This document shows positions 1 through 8,542 of a stretch of 64,000 nt of DNA, piece by piece (the first letter of the stretch is position 1; the number at the start of each line of letters is the position of its first letter). Both the position numbers and the translations under genes were made by a program. The notes under the pieces were generated by a model. The model was not told where the DNA came from, did no database searches, and was given only the letters and a program-made list of their open reading frames with translations. This stretch comes from Hyphomicrobiales bacterium. Its GTDB lineage: Bacteria; Pseudomonadota; Alphaproteobacteria; Rhizobiales; Rhizobiaceae. Location of the stretch: NCBI GenBank assembly GCA_900472675.1, contig UCJA01000010.1, positions 310,001 through 374,000 of the forward strand, written 5' to 3'.

Positions 1-431
1 CGCACCCGCTCCAGGTATTTACGGGCCGTCGTCTCTGCCTCGGCGCGCGAAACGCCGCGGACTTTCATGGGTGCCAGCGTGCAGTTCTCCAGCACCGTCA
101 TGTGCGGAAACAGATTGAACTGCTGGAAGACCATGCCGGTCTCCTGCCGCACCAGATCGACGTTCTTCTTCGATCCGGTCAGGTCGTAGCCATCGACCAC
201 GATCCGCCCGTCACGAATGGTCTCGAGTTGGTTGATGCAGCGGATCAGCGTCGACTTGCCAGAGCCGGACGGCCCGCAGATGACGATCCGCTCGCCGCGC
301 TGCACGGAAAGCTCGATATTCTTCAGGGCGTGGAAGGCGCCATACCACTTGTTGACGCCCTCCATCCTGACTGCGAGGTCCGGTGACCCCCGCATGTCCG
401 CGGCCGCGGCGCCTGCCGTTACATCAGTCAT
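1..431 (-). CDS. Polar amino-acid ABC transporter ATP-binding protein (partial)
   Basis: The reading frame starts with ATG at 431 and runs off the left edge, so only about 143 residues are present. It is the energy-coupling subunit of a polar amino-acid importer of the GlnQ/HisP group. The Walker A motif GPSGSGKST is present, as is a Q-loop region reading TGMVFQQFNLFPHMTVLENC, typical of this subfamily. The signature motif and Walker B lie outside the window. It is the last visible gene of a leftward operon permease-permease-binding protein-ATPase, 28 bases after the binding-protein gene. Family assignment is secure; the substrate is not readable from the sequence. Confidence 0.93.
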   Translation of the reverse strand, partial: MTDVTAGAAAADMRGSPDLAVRMEGVNKWYGAFHALKNIELSVQRGERIVICGPSGSGKSTLIRCINQLETIRDGRIVVDGYDLTGSKKNVDLVRQETGMVFQQFNLFPHMTVLENCTLAPMKVRGVSRAEAETTARKYLERV

Positions 432-459
432 GCGAGAACTCCCTTCATCCACCTTATAC

Positions 460-1275
460 TTACTTCTTGGCCGCTGCCACGAAGTCCGGCAGGGGGGCGC
501 CCAGCCACTTTTCGTGGATCGTGTTCAGCTCGCCATCGGCTTTTACCTTTGCGATGAACGCGTTGACAGCCGTCAACACCTCCGTCGAGCCCTTGCGCAC
601 GGCGATCCCCTGGACCTGCTGGCTGAGCTGCAGCTTCTGGTCGAAGCGACCGGGGGCTGCCTTTTCGATCTGCGCGGCAACGACGTTGGAGACGCCGATC
701 AGGTCCACCTGGCCCGACAGGAGCGCCTGTACGGCGCTGGCATCGTCATCGAAACGCTGGATCTTGGTGTCCTTCGGGGCGACCTTGGTGACCGCAGTGT
801 CCTGCGTCGAGGCGCGCGCCACGCCGACTGACTTGCCCGACAGATCCTCGGGCTTGGAAACCTTGGTGCCCGTTGCGCCGAACACGCCGATCGAGATGCC
901 GGCATAGGGCTCGGAGAAATCGACTGTCTTGGCACGCTCTTCGGTGATGCCGAGCGAGGCGACGAGCAGGTCTACCTGGCTGCTCTGCAGATAGGGAATG
1001 CGGTTCGGGCCTGTAACCGGCACGATCTGCACCTTGACGCCCAATTCCTTCGCCAGCAGCTTTGCCACGTCGGCATCATAGCCGTCCGGCTGGTTGGAGG
1101 TGTTCATGATCCCGAAGGGCGGAAAGTCGACGAGCATGCCGACCTTCAACGTGCCGGCGGCCTTGATGGCCTCAACCGTCTGGGCCGCTGCCATCGAGGC
1201 GGTGGCGCCGATCATCAGGCCCGCGCCAACGGCTGCAAGCAGCACGCGCCGGGAAATCTGGGAGCGAATGTTCAT
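460..1275 (-). CDS. Amino-acid ABC transporter periplasmic substrate-binding protein
   Basis: This 271-residue family-3 solute-binding protein captures a polar amino acid or related compound in the periplasm for the adjacent permeases. The N-terminus has an export signal with a hydrophobic stretch and SRRVLLAA, a possible twin-arginine type, ending near ASMAAAQT. Family landmarks are LKVGMLVDFPPFG near the mature N-terminus, the PDGYDADVAKLLAKEL segment, and ITEERAKTVDFSEPY, all typical of the cystine/histidine/glutamine binding group. The start has an AAGGGTAGGA ribosome site 2-3 bases upstream of the ATG. It sits between permease and ATPase genes of the same operon. The ligand cannot be assigned. 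Confidence 0.93.
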   Translation of the reverse strand: MNIRSQISRRVLLAAVGAGLMIGATASMAAAQTVEAIKAAGTLKVGMLVDFPPFGIMNTSNQPDGYDADVAKLLAKELGVKVQIVPVTGPNRIPYLQSSQVDLLVASLGITEERAKTVDFSEPYAGISIGVFGATGTKVSKPEDLSGKSVGVARASTQDTAVTKVAPKDTKIQRFDDDASAVQALLSGQVDLIGVSNVVAAQIEKAAPGRFDQKLQLSQQVQGIAVRKGSTEVLTAVNAFIAKVKADGELNTIHEKWLGAPLPDFVAAAKK

Positions 1276-1328
1276 GGTCCTACCCTTTGCTGTTTGCCGG
1301 AATCCTCCGTCCGGCAGTGGAGTGCCCG

Positions 1329-1991
1329 TCAGCGTACCGCTGAGCGGGAGAAACGGAATTCCATGCGCCGCGCCAGCACCGACAGCGGCCAGCAGAGCAT
1401 GAAATAGATGACCGCCACCGAGCCGAACACGGCAAACGGGCTAAAGGTGGCATTGTTGATAATCTGGCCCTGGCGCGTCAGTTCGGTAAAGCCGATGATG
1501 GCCGCAAGCGAGGTGCCCTTGATCAGCTGTACGAGAAAGCCCACCGTTGGGGCAACGGCGATCCGGGAGGCCTGCGGCAGCACCACGTAGCGCATCCGGT
1601 TGACATAGCGCAGACCCAGCGCCGTTGCCGCCTCGCGCTGGCCAGACGGCACTGCCTCGATGCAGCCGCGCCAGATTTCGCCGAGGAAAGCGCTCGCATG
1701 CAGCGTCAGCGCGACGGCTGCGGCAACCCAGGGGTTGATTGCGAGGCCTAGAATGTTCATGCCGAAGAACACCAGGAACAACTGCATCAGGAGCGGCGTG
1801 CCCTGGAACAGCCGGATGAAGCCGGTCGAGAGGCCACGCAGCCAGCGGCTGTCGGAGACGCGGGCAAGTGCGGTGAGCAGGCCGCCCAGTCCGCCGCCGG
1901 CAAAGGCGATCGCCGAAAGCGCGATCGTCCACTGAGCCGCCATGAGGATGATCCAGAATTCGGGCAGGCCGAAGGGTCGAATAAGAGGCAT
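1329..1991 (-). CDS. Amino-acid ABC transporter permease (HisM/GlnP type)
   Basis: A 220-residue inner-membrane subunit with several hydrophobic segments and the BPD-type permease EAA loop (REAATALGLRYVNRMRYVVLPQASR), the contact point for the ATPase. The pattern GTPLLMQLFLVFFG is characteristic of polar amino-acid permeases. The ATG start is preceded by AGGAG at a good distance. It lies 10 bases downstream of the partner permease, and the two should form a heterodimeric channel. It is followed by the binding-protein gene after about 50 bases. Confidence 0.93.
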   Translation of the reverse strand: MPLIRPFGLPEFWIILMAAQWTIALSAIAFAGGGLGGLLTALARVSDSRWLRGLSTGFIRLFQGTPLLMQLFLVFFGMNILGLAINPWVAAAVALTLHASAFLGEIWRGCIEAVPSGQREAATALGLRYVNRMRYVVLPQASRIAVAPTVGFLVQLIKGTSLAAIIGFTELTRQGQIINNATFSPFAVFGSVAVIYFMLCWPLSVLARRMEFRFSRSAVR

Positions 1992-2001
1992 GGTCCGGCT
2001 C

Positions 2002-2670
2002 CTATCGGCTCAGCGGGTATTTGAACGCCGCCTTTTCAATCACGGCGAAGATGGCCGAGAAGCCGGTCGACATGACGAGGTACATCAGGGTGATGACGAT
2101 ATAGACCTCGAAACTGGCGAAGGTCTGTGACTGGAGATTGTTGCCGGCGGCTGCGAGATCGTCGGCAGAGATGGCCGAGACGACGCTCGAGGTCAGCATC
2201 AGGTAGATGAACTGGCTGGTCAGCGCCGGATAGACGGTCCGCAGTGCCGGCTTGACGACGATGTAGCGGAAGATCTGCAGCTTCGACAGACCGAGCGCCG
2301 TGCCGGCCTCGACCTGCCCCTTCTGGATGGACTCGATGCCGGCGCGGATGATTTCCGTACCATAGGCGCCGAAGTTGATCACGAGGGCGAGAAGTGCAGC
2401 GCTGTTGGGCGTCAGCCGGAGACCGAGCGAGGGCAGGCCGAAGAAGATGAAGAAGATCTGCACCAGGAAGGGCGTGTTGCGGATGACCTCGATATAGACG
2501 TCGATCACAAAACGCAGCGGCGTGATGCCGGATGTCTTGCCGGCGGCGCAAAGGATCGACACGATCAGGCCGATAACCATGGCCGCGACCGACAGCTGGA
2601 TAGTCAGCCAGGCGCCCATCGCAAGCTGGTCAAACCCGGCAAACACCGGGGCAAAATTGAACTGGTACAA
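2002..2670 (-). CDS. Amino-acid ABC transporter permease, first gene of operon
   Basis: The second polar amino-acid permease subunit, 222 residues, with GNTPFLVQIFFIFFGLP-type sequence and an EAA loop reading VEAGTALGLSKLQIFRYIVVKPALR. The open frame extends to 2721, but the best start is TTG at 2670: GGGGAGG lies 6 bases upstream of it, and the resulting N-terminus (MYQFNFAPVFAG) matches the usual family start. It is the promoter-proximal gene of the importer operon. The only oddity is the non-ATG start. Confidence 0.92.
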   Translation of the reverse strand: MYQFNFAPVFAGFDQLAMGAWLTIQLSVAAMVIGLIVSILCAAGKTSGITPLRFVIDVYIEVIRNTPFLVQIFFIFFGLPSLGLRLTPNSAALLALVINFGAYGTEIIRAGIESIQKGQVEAGTALGLSKLQIFRYIVVKPALRTVYPALTSQFIYLMLTSSVVSAISADDLAAAGNNLQSQTFASFEVYIVITLMYLVMSTGFSAIFAVIEKAAFKYPLSR

Positions 2671-2721
2671 CTGGGACCTCCCCACGCTTGAGCGACTGGC
2701 TTCTCCTCTCCAGTCGAGCAA

Positions 2722-2758
2722 TTAGATCGATCTAAATACTTTTCGGTGCGGGCGTCAA
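2722..2758 (-). promoter_or_regulatory. Sigma70-like promoter with overlapping 14-bp palindrome
   Basis: On the minus strand TTGACG (2758-2753) and TTAGAT (2735-2730) are separated by exactly 17 bases. The -10 element is one half of a perfect palindrome TTAGATCGATCTAA (2722-2735). A repressor bound there would block the promoter of the amino-acid importer operon. The regulator is unknown; the promoter call is by pattern only. Confidence 0.6.
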
Positions 2759-2821
2759 GGGCAGTCGCCATCTTAAGCGAAACTCAGAAAGGTTGGCGCC
2801 GTGCGATCGTGCGGCCTTCTG

Positions 2822-4840
2822 TCAGCCCCGGGAGCCGGGTTTGCGTCGCGCCACGGCCACGGATCCGCTGAACCCTCCCACATCCGCCATGCCGTGACGG
2901 AAGCTTCCTACCGATGCCGGCCGCCCCACGTGGTAGCCCTGCACGGCATCGATTTTCAGCTCGCGCAACAGAAGCAGCTGCTCTTCCGTCTCGACGCCTT
3001 CGATGAGGATCTTCGGACCCCGGTGGCGGATCAGCCCGATGATGTCCTGCAGCATGGTCTTGCCGCGTGGCGTGTGGCTGTCGTGCAGGAAGGACCGGTC
3101 GATCTTGACGGTATCGAAGTCGATCAGGCGCAGCCAGGAGAGACCGGCAAAGCCGGTGCCGAAATCGTCCAGCCAGATCTTGATGCCGAGTGTCTTGAGG
3201 TCGTTGACGCAGCGGAGCAGATCAGAATGGATCTCCATTTCCAGACCTTCGGTGATCTCGAAGGCAAGCCGGTTGCCCGCGACCCCGGTCTCGTAAAGGA
3301 TGGCGGCAACGCTTGCGGCAAAGCCCGGCGTCTTCAGCTGGATGGGCGAAACGTTGACGCTCGCCGTTTCCACGTGGTTGTCGACCAGAAGATCGCGGCA
3401 GACGGTGCGGATGACCCAGCGTCCCAGTTCCAGGATCGTGCCGGTGCGTTCCGCGATGGGAATGAAGAGGCTGGGCGGGATCATGATGTCGTCCAGCGTG
3501 CGCAGGCGCATCAGGGCTTCCACGGAGGTCGACTGGCGCCCGGTGAGGCTGACGATCGGCTGGTAGACGAGCGACACTAGGTCCTGCTTGACGGCGATCT
3601 TCAGGAGCGCCGCGATGTTTTCGCTTTCGTCGCTGGTCTCTGGATCGGCAGGATCGAACACGCGGGCGCAGTTGCGGCCGCTGGCCTTGGCGTTGTAGAG
3701 CGCTCGGTCCGCTTCATGGATGATTTTTTCCAGCTTGGCGCCATTCTGCTCTCGGGTGAATGCGCCACCCACGCTGACGGTGACGATGGCGGTGCCGTCG
3801 CGGCGTTCCTCGTGGACGAGATCGAGCTTTTCCACCGTCTGGCGGATGGCCTCGGAAAGGGCAACAACACCCTCGCGGCTGTCGACCGGGGCGAGAATGA
3901 TGAACTCTTCGCCACCATAGCGGCCGATCGATCCCATGTAGGGTTCGATCGCCTCGCGGATTGCACTCGCCACCTGGATCAGGCAGCGGTCGCCTTCCTG
4001 GTGGCCATAGGCGTCGTTGTATTTCTTGAAGAAATCCACGTCCGCCAGGATGGCGGCAAAGCCCTTGCCGTCGGTTAGCCAGCCGTTCCAGTACTGCCGA
4101 AGACGCTGATCGACGGCCCGGCGGTTTTCAAGGCCGGTCAGGTAGTCCGTGTTGGACATCCGCAGCAGGGCTTCGCCGCGCAGCGCTGCTTCCTTCTGCT
4201 GCGTGCGGGCTTCCTGCGCGTTGAGAAAAACGTTGTAGCGTTCCCGGTTGAGCTTCCAGTTCACGTAGGCGGTGAACACAAAGCAGGAGATGTAGAAAGT
4301 GCCGAACGCCAGGACATACATGTCGCCCGGCCAGAAGGCCGCGAGCGAGACCAGGAAGGTGATCAGCACCGCACTCGACGCCAGCACCGACAGGCGGAAG
4401 CGGAAGCTGAAGAACAGGTTGGCGCCCATCATGAAGATGGTGCCGAACACCATGTAATAGGAGAGGCTCTGCGTGTGGGTCGTTCCGACCGCCGGCACCA
4501 CCCAGACGGCAAAGCCCAGCACCAGCGCGGCCGCGCTCGTCGCATCCAGCCACTTGATGGCGACATTCCGGTAGATCTGCGTTTCGAGAAGGATCAGCGC
4601 TGCTGTTCCGAGCAGCACGCGCGCTGCAACCGCATAGGCAGCGACGTCAGGGATCAGCAGGATGTCGTTTACGGAAAACAGGATGTAGACGGCAACCGCG
4701 ATCCACAGCCCCTGCCGTGTCGCCTTCTTCCGTACCGCTTCGTCATTCACCTCATAGAGGCGGCGAAGCTGATGCGCCGACGGTCTCTGCAGTTTCTCCT
4801 GCAGATCTGTCTCAACCGTCTCGGCAAACGTGTGCCTCAT
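2822..4840 (-). CDS. Membrane-bound GGDEF-EAL cyclic-di-GMP enzyme
   Basis: This 672-residue bifunctional signalling protein has about six transmembrane helices (residues ~44-195), forming an integral sensor of the MASE kind, then a GGDEF domain (~228-393) and an EAL domain (~412-655). The GGDEF signature is intact as GGEEF (309-313). The usual RxxD inhibitory site just before it is absent (GSIGRYGGEEF context). EAL residues are also conserved: EALMRLR, the Asn in NVSPIQLK, EITE, DDFGTG, KIDRSF and EGVETEEQ. Both diguanylate cyclase and phosphodiesterase activities are therefore possible. ATG at 4840 has AGGA 6-7 bases upstream, so the longer open frame was not used. It is divergent from the methyltransferase at 5135 and appears monocistronic. 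Confidence 0.92.
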   Translation of the reverse strand: MRHTFAETVETDLQEKLQRPSAHQLRRLYEVNDEAVRKKATRQGLWIAVAVYILFSVNDILLIPDVAAYAVAARVLLGTAALILLETQIYRNVAIKWLDATSAAALVLGFAVWVVPAVGTTHTQSLSYYMVFGTIFMMGANLFFSFRFRLSVLASSAVLITFLVSLAAFWPGDMYVLAFGTFYISCFVFTAYVNWKLNRERYNVFLNAQEARTQQKEAALRGEALLRMSNTDYLTGLENRRAVDQRLRQYWNGWLTDGKGFAAILADVDFFKKYNDAYGHQEGDRCLIQVASAIREAIEPYMGSIGRYGGEEFIILAPVDSREGVVALSEAIRQTVEKLDLVHEERRDGTAIVTVSVGGAFTREQNGAKLEKIIHEADRALYNAKASGRNCARVFDPADPETSDESENIAALLKIAVKQDLVSLVYQPIVSLTGRQSTSVEALMRLRTLDDIMIPPSLFIPIAERTGTILELGRWVIRTVCRDLLVDNHVETASVNVSPIQLKTPGFAASVAAILYETGVAGNRLAFEITEGLEMEIHSDLLRCVNDLKTLGIKIWLDDFGTGFAGLSWLRLIDFDTVKIDRSFLHDSHTPRGKTMLQDIIGLIRHRGPKILIEGVETEEQLLLLRELKIDAVQGYHVGRPASVGSFRHGMADVGGFSGSVAVARRKPGSRG

Positions 4841-5134
4841 GCACTGTCCTATCGGCTCCCGGTCCGGCGGACGGCATCGCTGCCTTCGCCCCCGGTTGTT
4901 GAATGCACATGCCTCCCCATCCCTCGAGGGTACGAGCCATGCGCTTATCCCACCCAATTAGAGGGGCTACGATTACATCTGGTTAAATTTACCAAGATTC
5001 ATGATTTCCGAAGCCTACTAAGGAAACTGATGGTTAACAAAAAGTTTCTCGATAAGATCAATTTTACGGGAATGGCAGTGACCCAAGACACTGCGTCCCC
5101 GTAAGTGTCTCATCATATGACGGGGAAATCTCAT
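4841..5134. other. Divergent intergenic region between GGDEF-EAL gene and methyltransferase
   Basis: A relatively AT-rich 294-base gap that must hold both divergent promoters. Two copies of the 8-bp palindrome TCATATGA occur at 5113-5120 and 5131-5138, the second overlapping the methyltransferase start codon. No small gene or RNA structure could be supported. Confidence 0.5.
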
Positions 5135-6178
5135 ATGAGCCAAATGAAGATGGAATTCGACGGCCACAGCCTGATCACGCCGGCAGCAATTGCTGCCGAA
5201 CTCGGTGCTGAAAGAGAAGAGCGTTTCGACGAGCACCTTGCCGTCGGGCGAGGCGAAATTGCACTGTTGCTGGAGCTTGCACGCCAGCAGTTTGAACGGG
5301 GCAGCGATCCGACCAAGGCTATCGATCGGGTGACGATGTCGCTCCACGAGATCCGCGGAAGGCTGCCTGCCCGCGTCTGGCAGGAACTGGTGCCGTTCAT
5401 CCAGGAGCATCCGGTTGCGGAATATTTTCTGCAGGACCCGCTGACCCGCTGGTCCTGGGACAAGCCGCGCGGCTATTCGGGCGATGCCCGGCTGCTCGAC
5501 TTCATCTACCGCCATGAAAGCGTCGCCGAGGATGTGGCCCGTGCCACCGATCTCGGTCGCGCCCTGTTCGAATACACCAGCACGGCACCGTCATCGCTTG
5601 CCAACTGGGACCGGCGCGACATTCTCGCCGCCCAGGTCGACGAAGTGGCTGATGCCATCGGCCCGGGTACGGAAGTACTCAGCGTCGCGGCAGGCCATCT
5701 GCGCGAAGCGGAATATTCGGTCGCCTACCGTGAAAAGCGGCTCAAGCGCTGGGTTGCCCTTGACCAGGATCCGGTCAGCATCGCCACGATTGCCCGCGAC
5801 TACCAGGGCACCGCGGTCGAATCCATCGACGGCTCCGTCCGTGCCATCCTGACCGGGCGCCAGCATCCTGGCCAGTTCGATCTGGTCTACGCCTCGGGCC
5901 TCTACGACTATCTCGTCGACAAGGTCGCCATCAAGCTGACCCAGCGCTGCCTGGACATGCTGAAGCCGAACGGCACTTTCCTGTTCGCGAACTATTCCTA
6001 CCCGATCCTGGTGGACGGCTACATCGAGACCTTCATGAACTGGCAGCTGCTGCTGCGGTCGGAAGCCGACATGTGGAAGATCGTCCACGCCTGCGATCCG
6101 GACGGTGAGTACGAGTCGAAGGTGTTCTTCGGCAAGAACCGCAACATCGTCTATGGCGTGATGAAGAAGCGCTCCTAG
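5135..6178 (+). CDS. Class I SAM-dependent methyltransferase
   Basis: A 347-residue protein with a C-terminal Rossmann-type methyltransferase domain. Motif I reads EVLSVAAGHLREAEY, with an acidic cofactor residue in WVALDQDP. The N-terminal ~120 residues are helical and include WSWDKPRGYSGDARLLDFIY, a landmark of a family sometimes annotated as extracellular-factor (hydroxypalmitate methyl ester) biosynthesis-like. That specific role is not demonstrated here. Three starts are possible (GTG 5105, ATG 5117, ATG 5135); the last has GGGGAAA at a suitable distance. The gene is followed by a strong terminator. The methyl acceptor is unknown; its divergent pairing with a cyclic-di-GMP enzyme may hint at a link to surface behaviour. 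Confidence 0.8.
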   Translation: MSQMKMEFDGHSLITPAAIAAELGAEREERFDEHLAVGRGEIALLLELARQQFERGSDPTKAIDRVTMSLHEIRGRLPARVWQELVPFIQEHPVAEYFLQDPLTRWSWDKPRGYSGDARLLDFIYRHESVAEDVARATDLGRALFEYTSTAPSSLANWDRRDILAAQVDEVADAIGPGTEVLSVAAGHLREAEYSVAYREKRLKRWVALDQDPVSIATIARDYQGTAVESIDGSVRAILTGRQHPGQFDLVYASGLYDYLVDKVAIKLTQRCLDMLKPNGTFLFANYSYPILVDGYIETFMNWQLLLRSEADMWKIVHACDPDGEYESKVFFGKNRNIVYGVMKKRS

Positions 6179-6186
6179 AACCTTCT

Positions 6187-6220
6187 GTCGGCGGGCCGCA
6201 GGGTCCGCCGACGACTTTTT
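6187..6220 (+). terminator. Intrinsic terminator after the methyltransferase
   Basis: GTCGGCGG (6187-6194) pairs with CCGCCGAC (6205-6212), extended inwards by a few pairs, and is followed by GACTTTTT. Well placed 9 bases after the methyltransferase stop. Confidence 0.8.
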
Positions 6221-6334
6221 GATGCGTGCAGAACCGATTTCGTGTTTGAAAAAGAACGCGAATTGCCCTTTCACGGCAGCATCCGGGGCGTCGACCTGAT
6301 AAAACCTCACGGTGAATCAGGAGGAGACGAGCAC

Positions 6335-7537
6335 ATGAAGATTACCGGAATCGAAACCGTGCGGGTGGCGGAGCGCCCGAACTTGCTCTGGGTGCTCGTG
6401 CACACGGACGAGGGTTTGACCGGGCTTGGCGAGACCTTCTTCGGCGCCGCCACCGTCGAGAGCTACATCCATGAATATGTGGCGCCGCGTGTCATCGGCC
6501 GCGATCCGCTGGCGATCGACCTCCTGGCACAGGATCTGGTCGGCTATGTGGGCTTCCGCTCCTCCGGCGCCGAAGTGCGCGGCAATTCCGCCTTCGACAT
6601 CGCGCTCTGGGATATTTTCGGCAAGGCGACCGGCCAGCCGATCGCGCAACTGCTCGGCGGCTTCAGCCGCAAGGAAATCCGCACCTACAATACCTGCGCC
6701 GGCACGGAATACATCAAGAAGGCGACGGGCCAGTCGACGGTCAACTACGGGCTGACCGGCGGCACGGCGTATGACGACCTCAACGGCTTCCTGAACAATG
6801 CCGACGAACTGGCGCAATCGCTGCTCGAAGAGGGCATCACGGCGATGAAGATCTGGCCGTTCGACGCCGCTGCGGAAAAGACCCGCGGGCAGTATATCTC
6901 CATGCCGGATCTGAAGGTGGCGCTGGAACCCTTCGAGAAGATCCGCAAGGCGGTCGGCGACAAGATGGACATCATGGTCGAGTTCCATTCCATGTGGCAG
7001 TTGCTGCCGGCCATGCAGATCGCCAAGGCGCTGACGCCCTACCAGACCTTCTGGCACGAAGATCCGATCAAGATGGACAGCCTGTCCAGCCTCAAGCGCT
7101 ACGCGGAAGTCTCGCCAGCGCCGATCTCGGCCTCCGAAACGCTGGCGAGCCGCTGGGGTTTCCGAGACTATCTGGAAACCGGCGTCGCCGGCATTGTCAT
7201 GCTCGACATTTCCTGGTGCGGCGGCCTGTCGGAAGCCCGCAAGATTGCTTCCATGGCGGAAGCCTGGCATCTGCCGGTCGCACCCCACGACTGTACCGGC
7301 CCGGTGGTGCTGTGCGCCTCGACCCACCTGTCGCTGAATGCCCCGAACGCGCTGGTCCAGGAAAGCGTACGCGCCTTCTACAAGACCTGGTACCGGGATC
7401 TGGTGACGGCGCTGCCGGAGGTGAAGAACGGCATGATCACCGTCCCGCCCGGTCCCGGTCTCGGCATGGAGCTCAACCCCGAGCTCGACCGCGCCTTCAC
7501 CGTCACCCGACGTCTGTCGGACGCCTCCGCTCTCTGA
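6335..7537 (+). CDS. Mandelate racemase / muconate lactonizing enzyme family sugar-acid dehydratase
   Basis: A 400-residue enolase-superfamily enzyme that would abstract a proton alpha to a carboxylate, most likely dehydrating a sugar acid. The N-terminal capping domain (~1-125) is followed by the barrel. The three metal-ligand positions are visible as VEFHSMW, WHEDPI and SASETL, and the C-terminal base as His in APHDCTGP. The sixth-strand motif is MKIWPFD, so the usual second Lys of KxK is replaced by Trp, placing it outside classic mandelate racemase. ATG 6335 is preceded by AGGAGGAG. It is 12 bases upstream of a drug/metabolite-type permease and is probably cotranscribed with it. Substrate unknown; the neighbourhood suggests an aldonate. 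Confidence 0.88.
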   Translation: MKITGIETVRVAERPNLLWVLVHTDEGLTGLGETFFGAATVESYIHEYVAPRVIGRDPLAIDLLAQDLVGYVGFRSSGAEVRGNSAFDIALWDIFGKATGQPIAQLLGGFSRKEIRTYNTCAGTEYIKKATGQSTVNYGLTGGTAYDDLNGFLNNADELAQSLLEEGITAMKIWPFDAAAEKTRGQYISMPDLKVALEPFEKIRKAVGDKMDIMVEFHSMWQLLPAMQIAKALTPYQTFWHEDPIKMDSLSSLKRYAEVSPAPISASETLASRWGFRDYLETGVAGIVMLDISWCGGLSEARKIASMAEAWHLPVAPHDCTGPVVLCASTHLSLNAPNALVQESVRAFYKTWYRDLVTALPEVKNGMITVPPGPGLGMELNPELDRAFTVTRRLSDASAL

Positions 7538-7549
7538 GATCCCCCCGCC

Positions 7550-8467
7550 ATGACCCTTCCATCTCCCACTGCACCCGGCCGCGCCCTGTCCACTGCCGGT
7601 CCCATGCTGATGCTTCTCGGCATGCTGATGTTTGCGCTCAATGACGCCATGGGCAAATGGCTGGTGGCCAACTACGGGCTTGGCCAGGTGGTGTTCCTGC
7701 GCAGCTTTGCCGCCATGCTGATCCTGGTGCCCATGGTCTGGCATGCCGGATGGCAGAACCTGCGCCATGTGGAACGCCCGTGGATGCAGTTTGCCCGCGT
7801 CGTGTTCTCGACGGCGGAGGTCTTCTGCTTCTACTACGCGGTCGCCTACCTGCCGCTTGCCGACGTGATGACCTACTGGCTCGCGGCACCGATCTATGTC
7901 GCCGCTTCGTCGCCCTTCCTGCTCGGTGAAAAGGTCGGCTGGCGGCGCTGGAGCGCCATTGCGGTCGGCTTCGTCGGCGTCCTGATCACGCTGGAGCCCT
8001 CGAGCGCGATGTTCACCATGCCGGCGATCATCTCCATCGTCGGCAGTGCCGCCTTCGCCTTCATGCTGATCTCCGGCCGCTTCCTGCGCGGAACGCCGGA
8101 CAGCACGCTGGTGTTCTTCCAGGTGGGTGGGGCAGGACTTGCCGGTCTTCTCTTTGCACCGACAGACTGGTCGCCGATCGCCTCGACCCGCGACCTTCTG
8201 CTGTTGGCCCTGCTCGGGATCGTTGCCATGGCGGCTCATATGCTGGTCAACCGCGCCCTGAAAATCTCGGACGCCGCGACCGTCGCCCCGCTGCAGTACA
8301 CGCTCCTGCTCTGGGCGGTGGTGTTCGGATGGCTGTTCTTCGGCGATATGCCGCGGCTCACCATGATGGTCGGTGCCGCGCTGATCATCGCGTCCGGCCT
8401 GTTCATCTTCATCCGCGAACAGACACTGAAGAAGCGGGACAAGGTGCTGCCGGCAATCCCCGAATAG
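7550..8467 (+). CDS. EamA/DMT-family transporter
   Basis: A 305-residue protein with about ten transmembrane helices arranged as two EamA repeats (first repeat ~15-145, second ~155-295), the architecture of the drug/metabolite transporter superfamily. It probably moves a small metabolite across the inner membrane. The ribosome site is weak (CCCCCGCC before ATG), so translation is likely coupled to the dehydratase gene ending 12 bases upstream. Its partner suggests import or efflux of the sugar acid or its product. It ends at a bidirectional terminator facing the TRAP operon. Confidence 0.88.
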   Translation: MTLPSPTAPGRALSTAGPMLMLLGMLMFALNDAMGKWLVANYGLGQVVFLRSFAAMLILVPMVWHAGWQNLRHVERPWMQFARVVFSTAEVFCFYYAVAYLPLADVMTYWLAAPIYVAASSPFLLGEKVGWRRWSAIAVGFVGVLITLEPSSAMFTMPAIISIVGSAAFAFMLISGRFLRGTPDSTLVFFQVGGAGLAGLLFAPTDWSPIASTRDLLLLALLGIVAMAAHMLVNRALKISDAATVAPLQYTLLLWAVVFGWLFFGDMPRLTMMVGAALIIASGLFIFIREQTLKKRDKVLPAIPE

Positions 8468-8489
8468 TCCGGGCATCGCACAAAAGAAA

Positions 8490-8526
8490 GAAGGCCTGCG
8501 GCGGGTGCCGCTGGCCTTCATTTTTC
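8490..8526. terminator. Bidirectional intrinsic terminator between convergent operons
   Basis: GAAGGCC-T-GCGGC (8490-8502) pairs with GCCGC-T-GGCCTTC (8507-8519) around a four-base loop and is followed by ATTTTT. The other side carries A-rich sequence (CAAAAGAAA), so it can also act on the leftward TRAP operon. Confidence 0.85.
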
Positions 8527-8542
8527 GTGACGCTCTGATCGC

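Noticed and set aside
6317..8521. 734-codon open frame antisense to the dehydratase and DMT permease genes
   Set aside because: Composition is His/Arg/Gln/Gly-rich shadow sequence of high-GC coding DNA with no recognisable domain; the plus-strand genes have clear family motifs.
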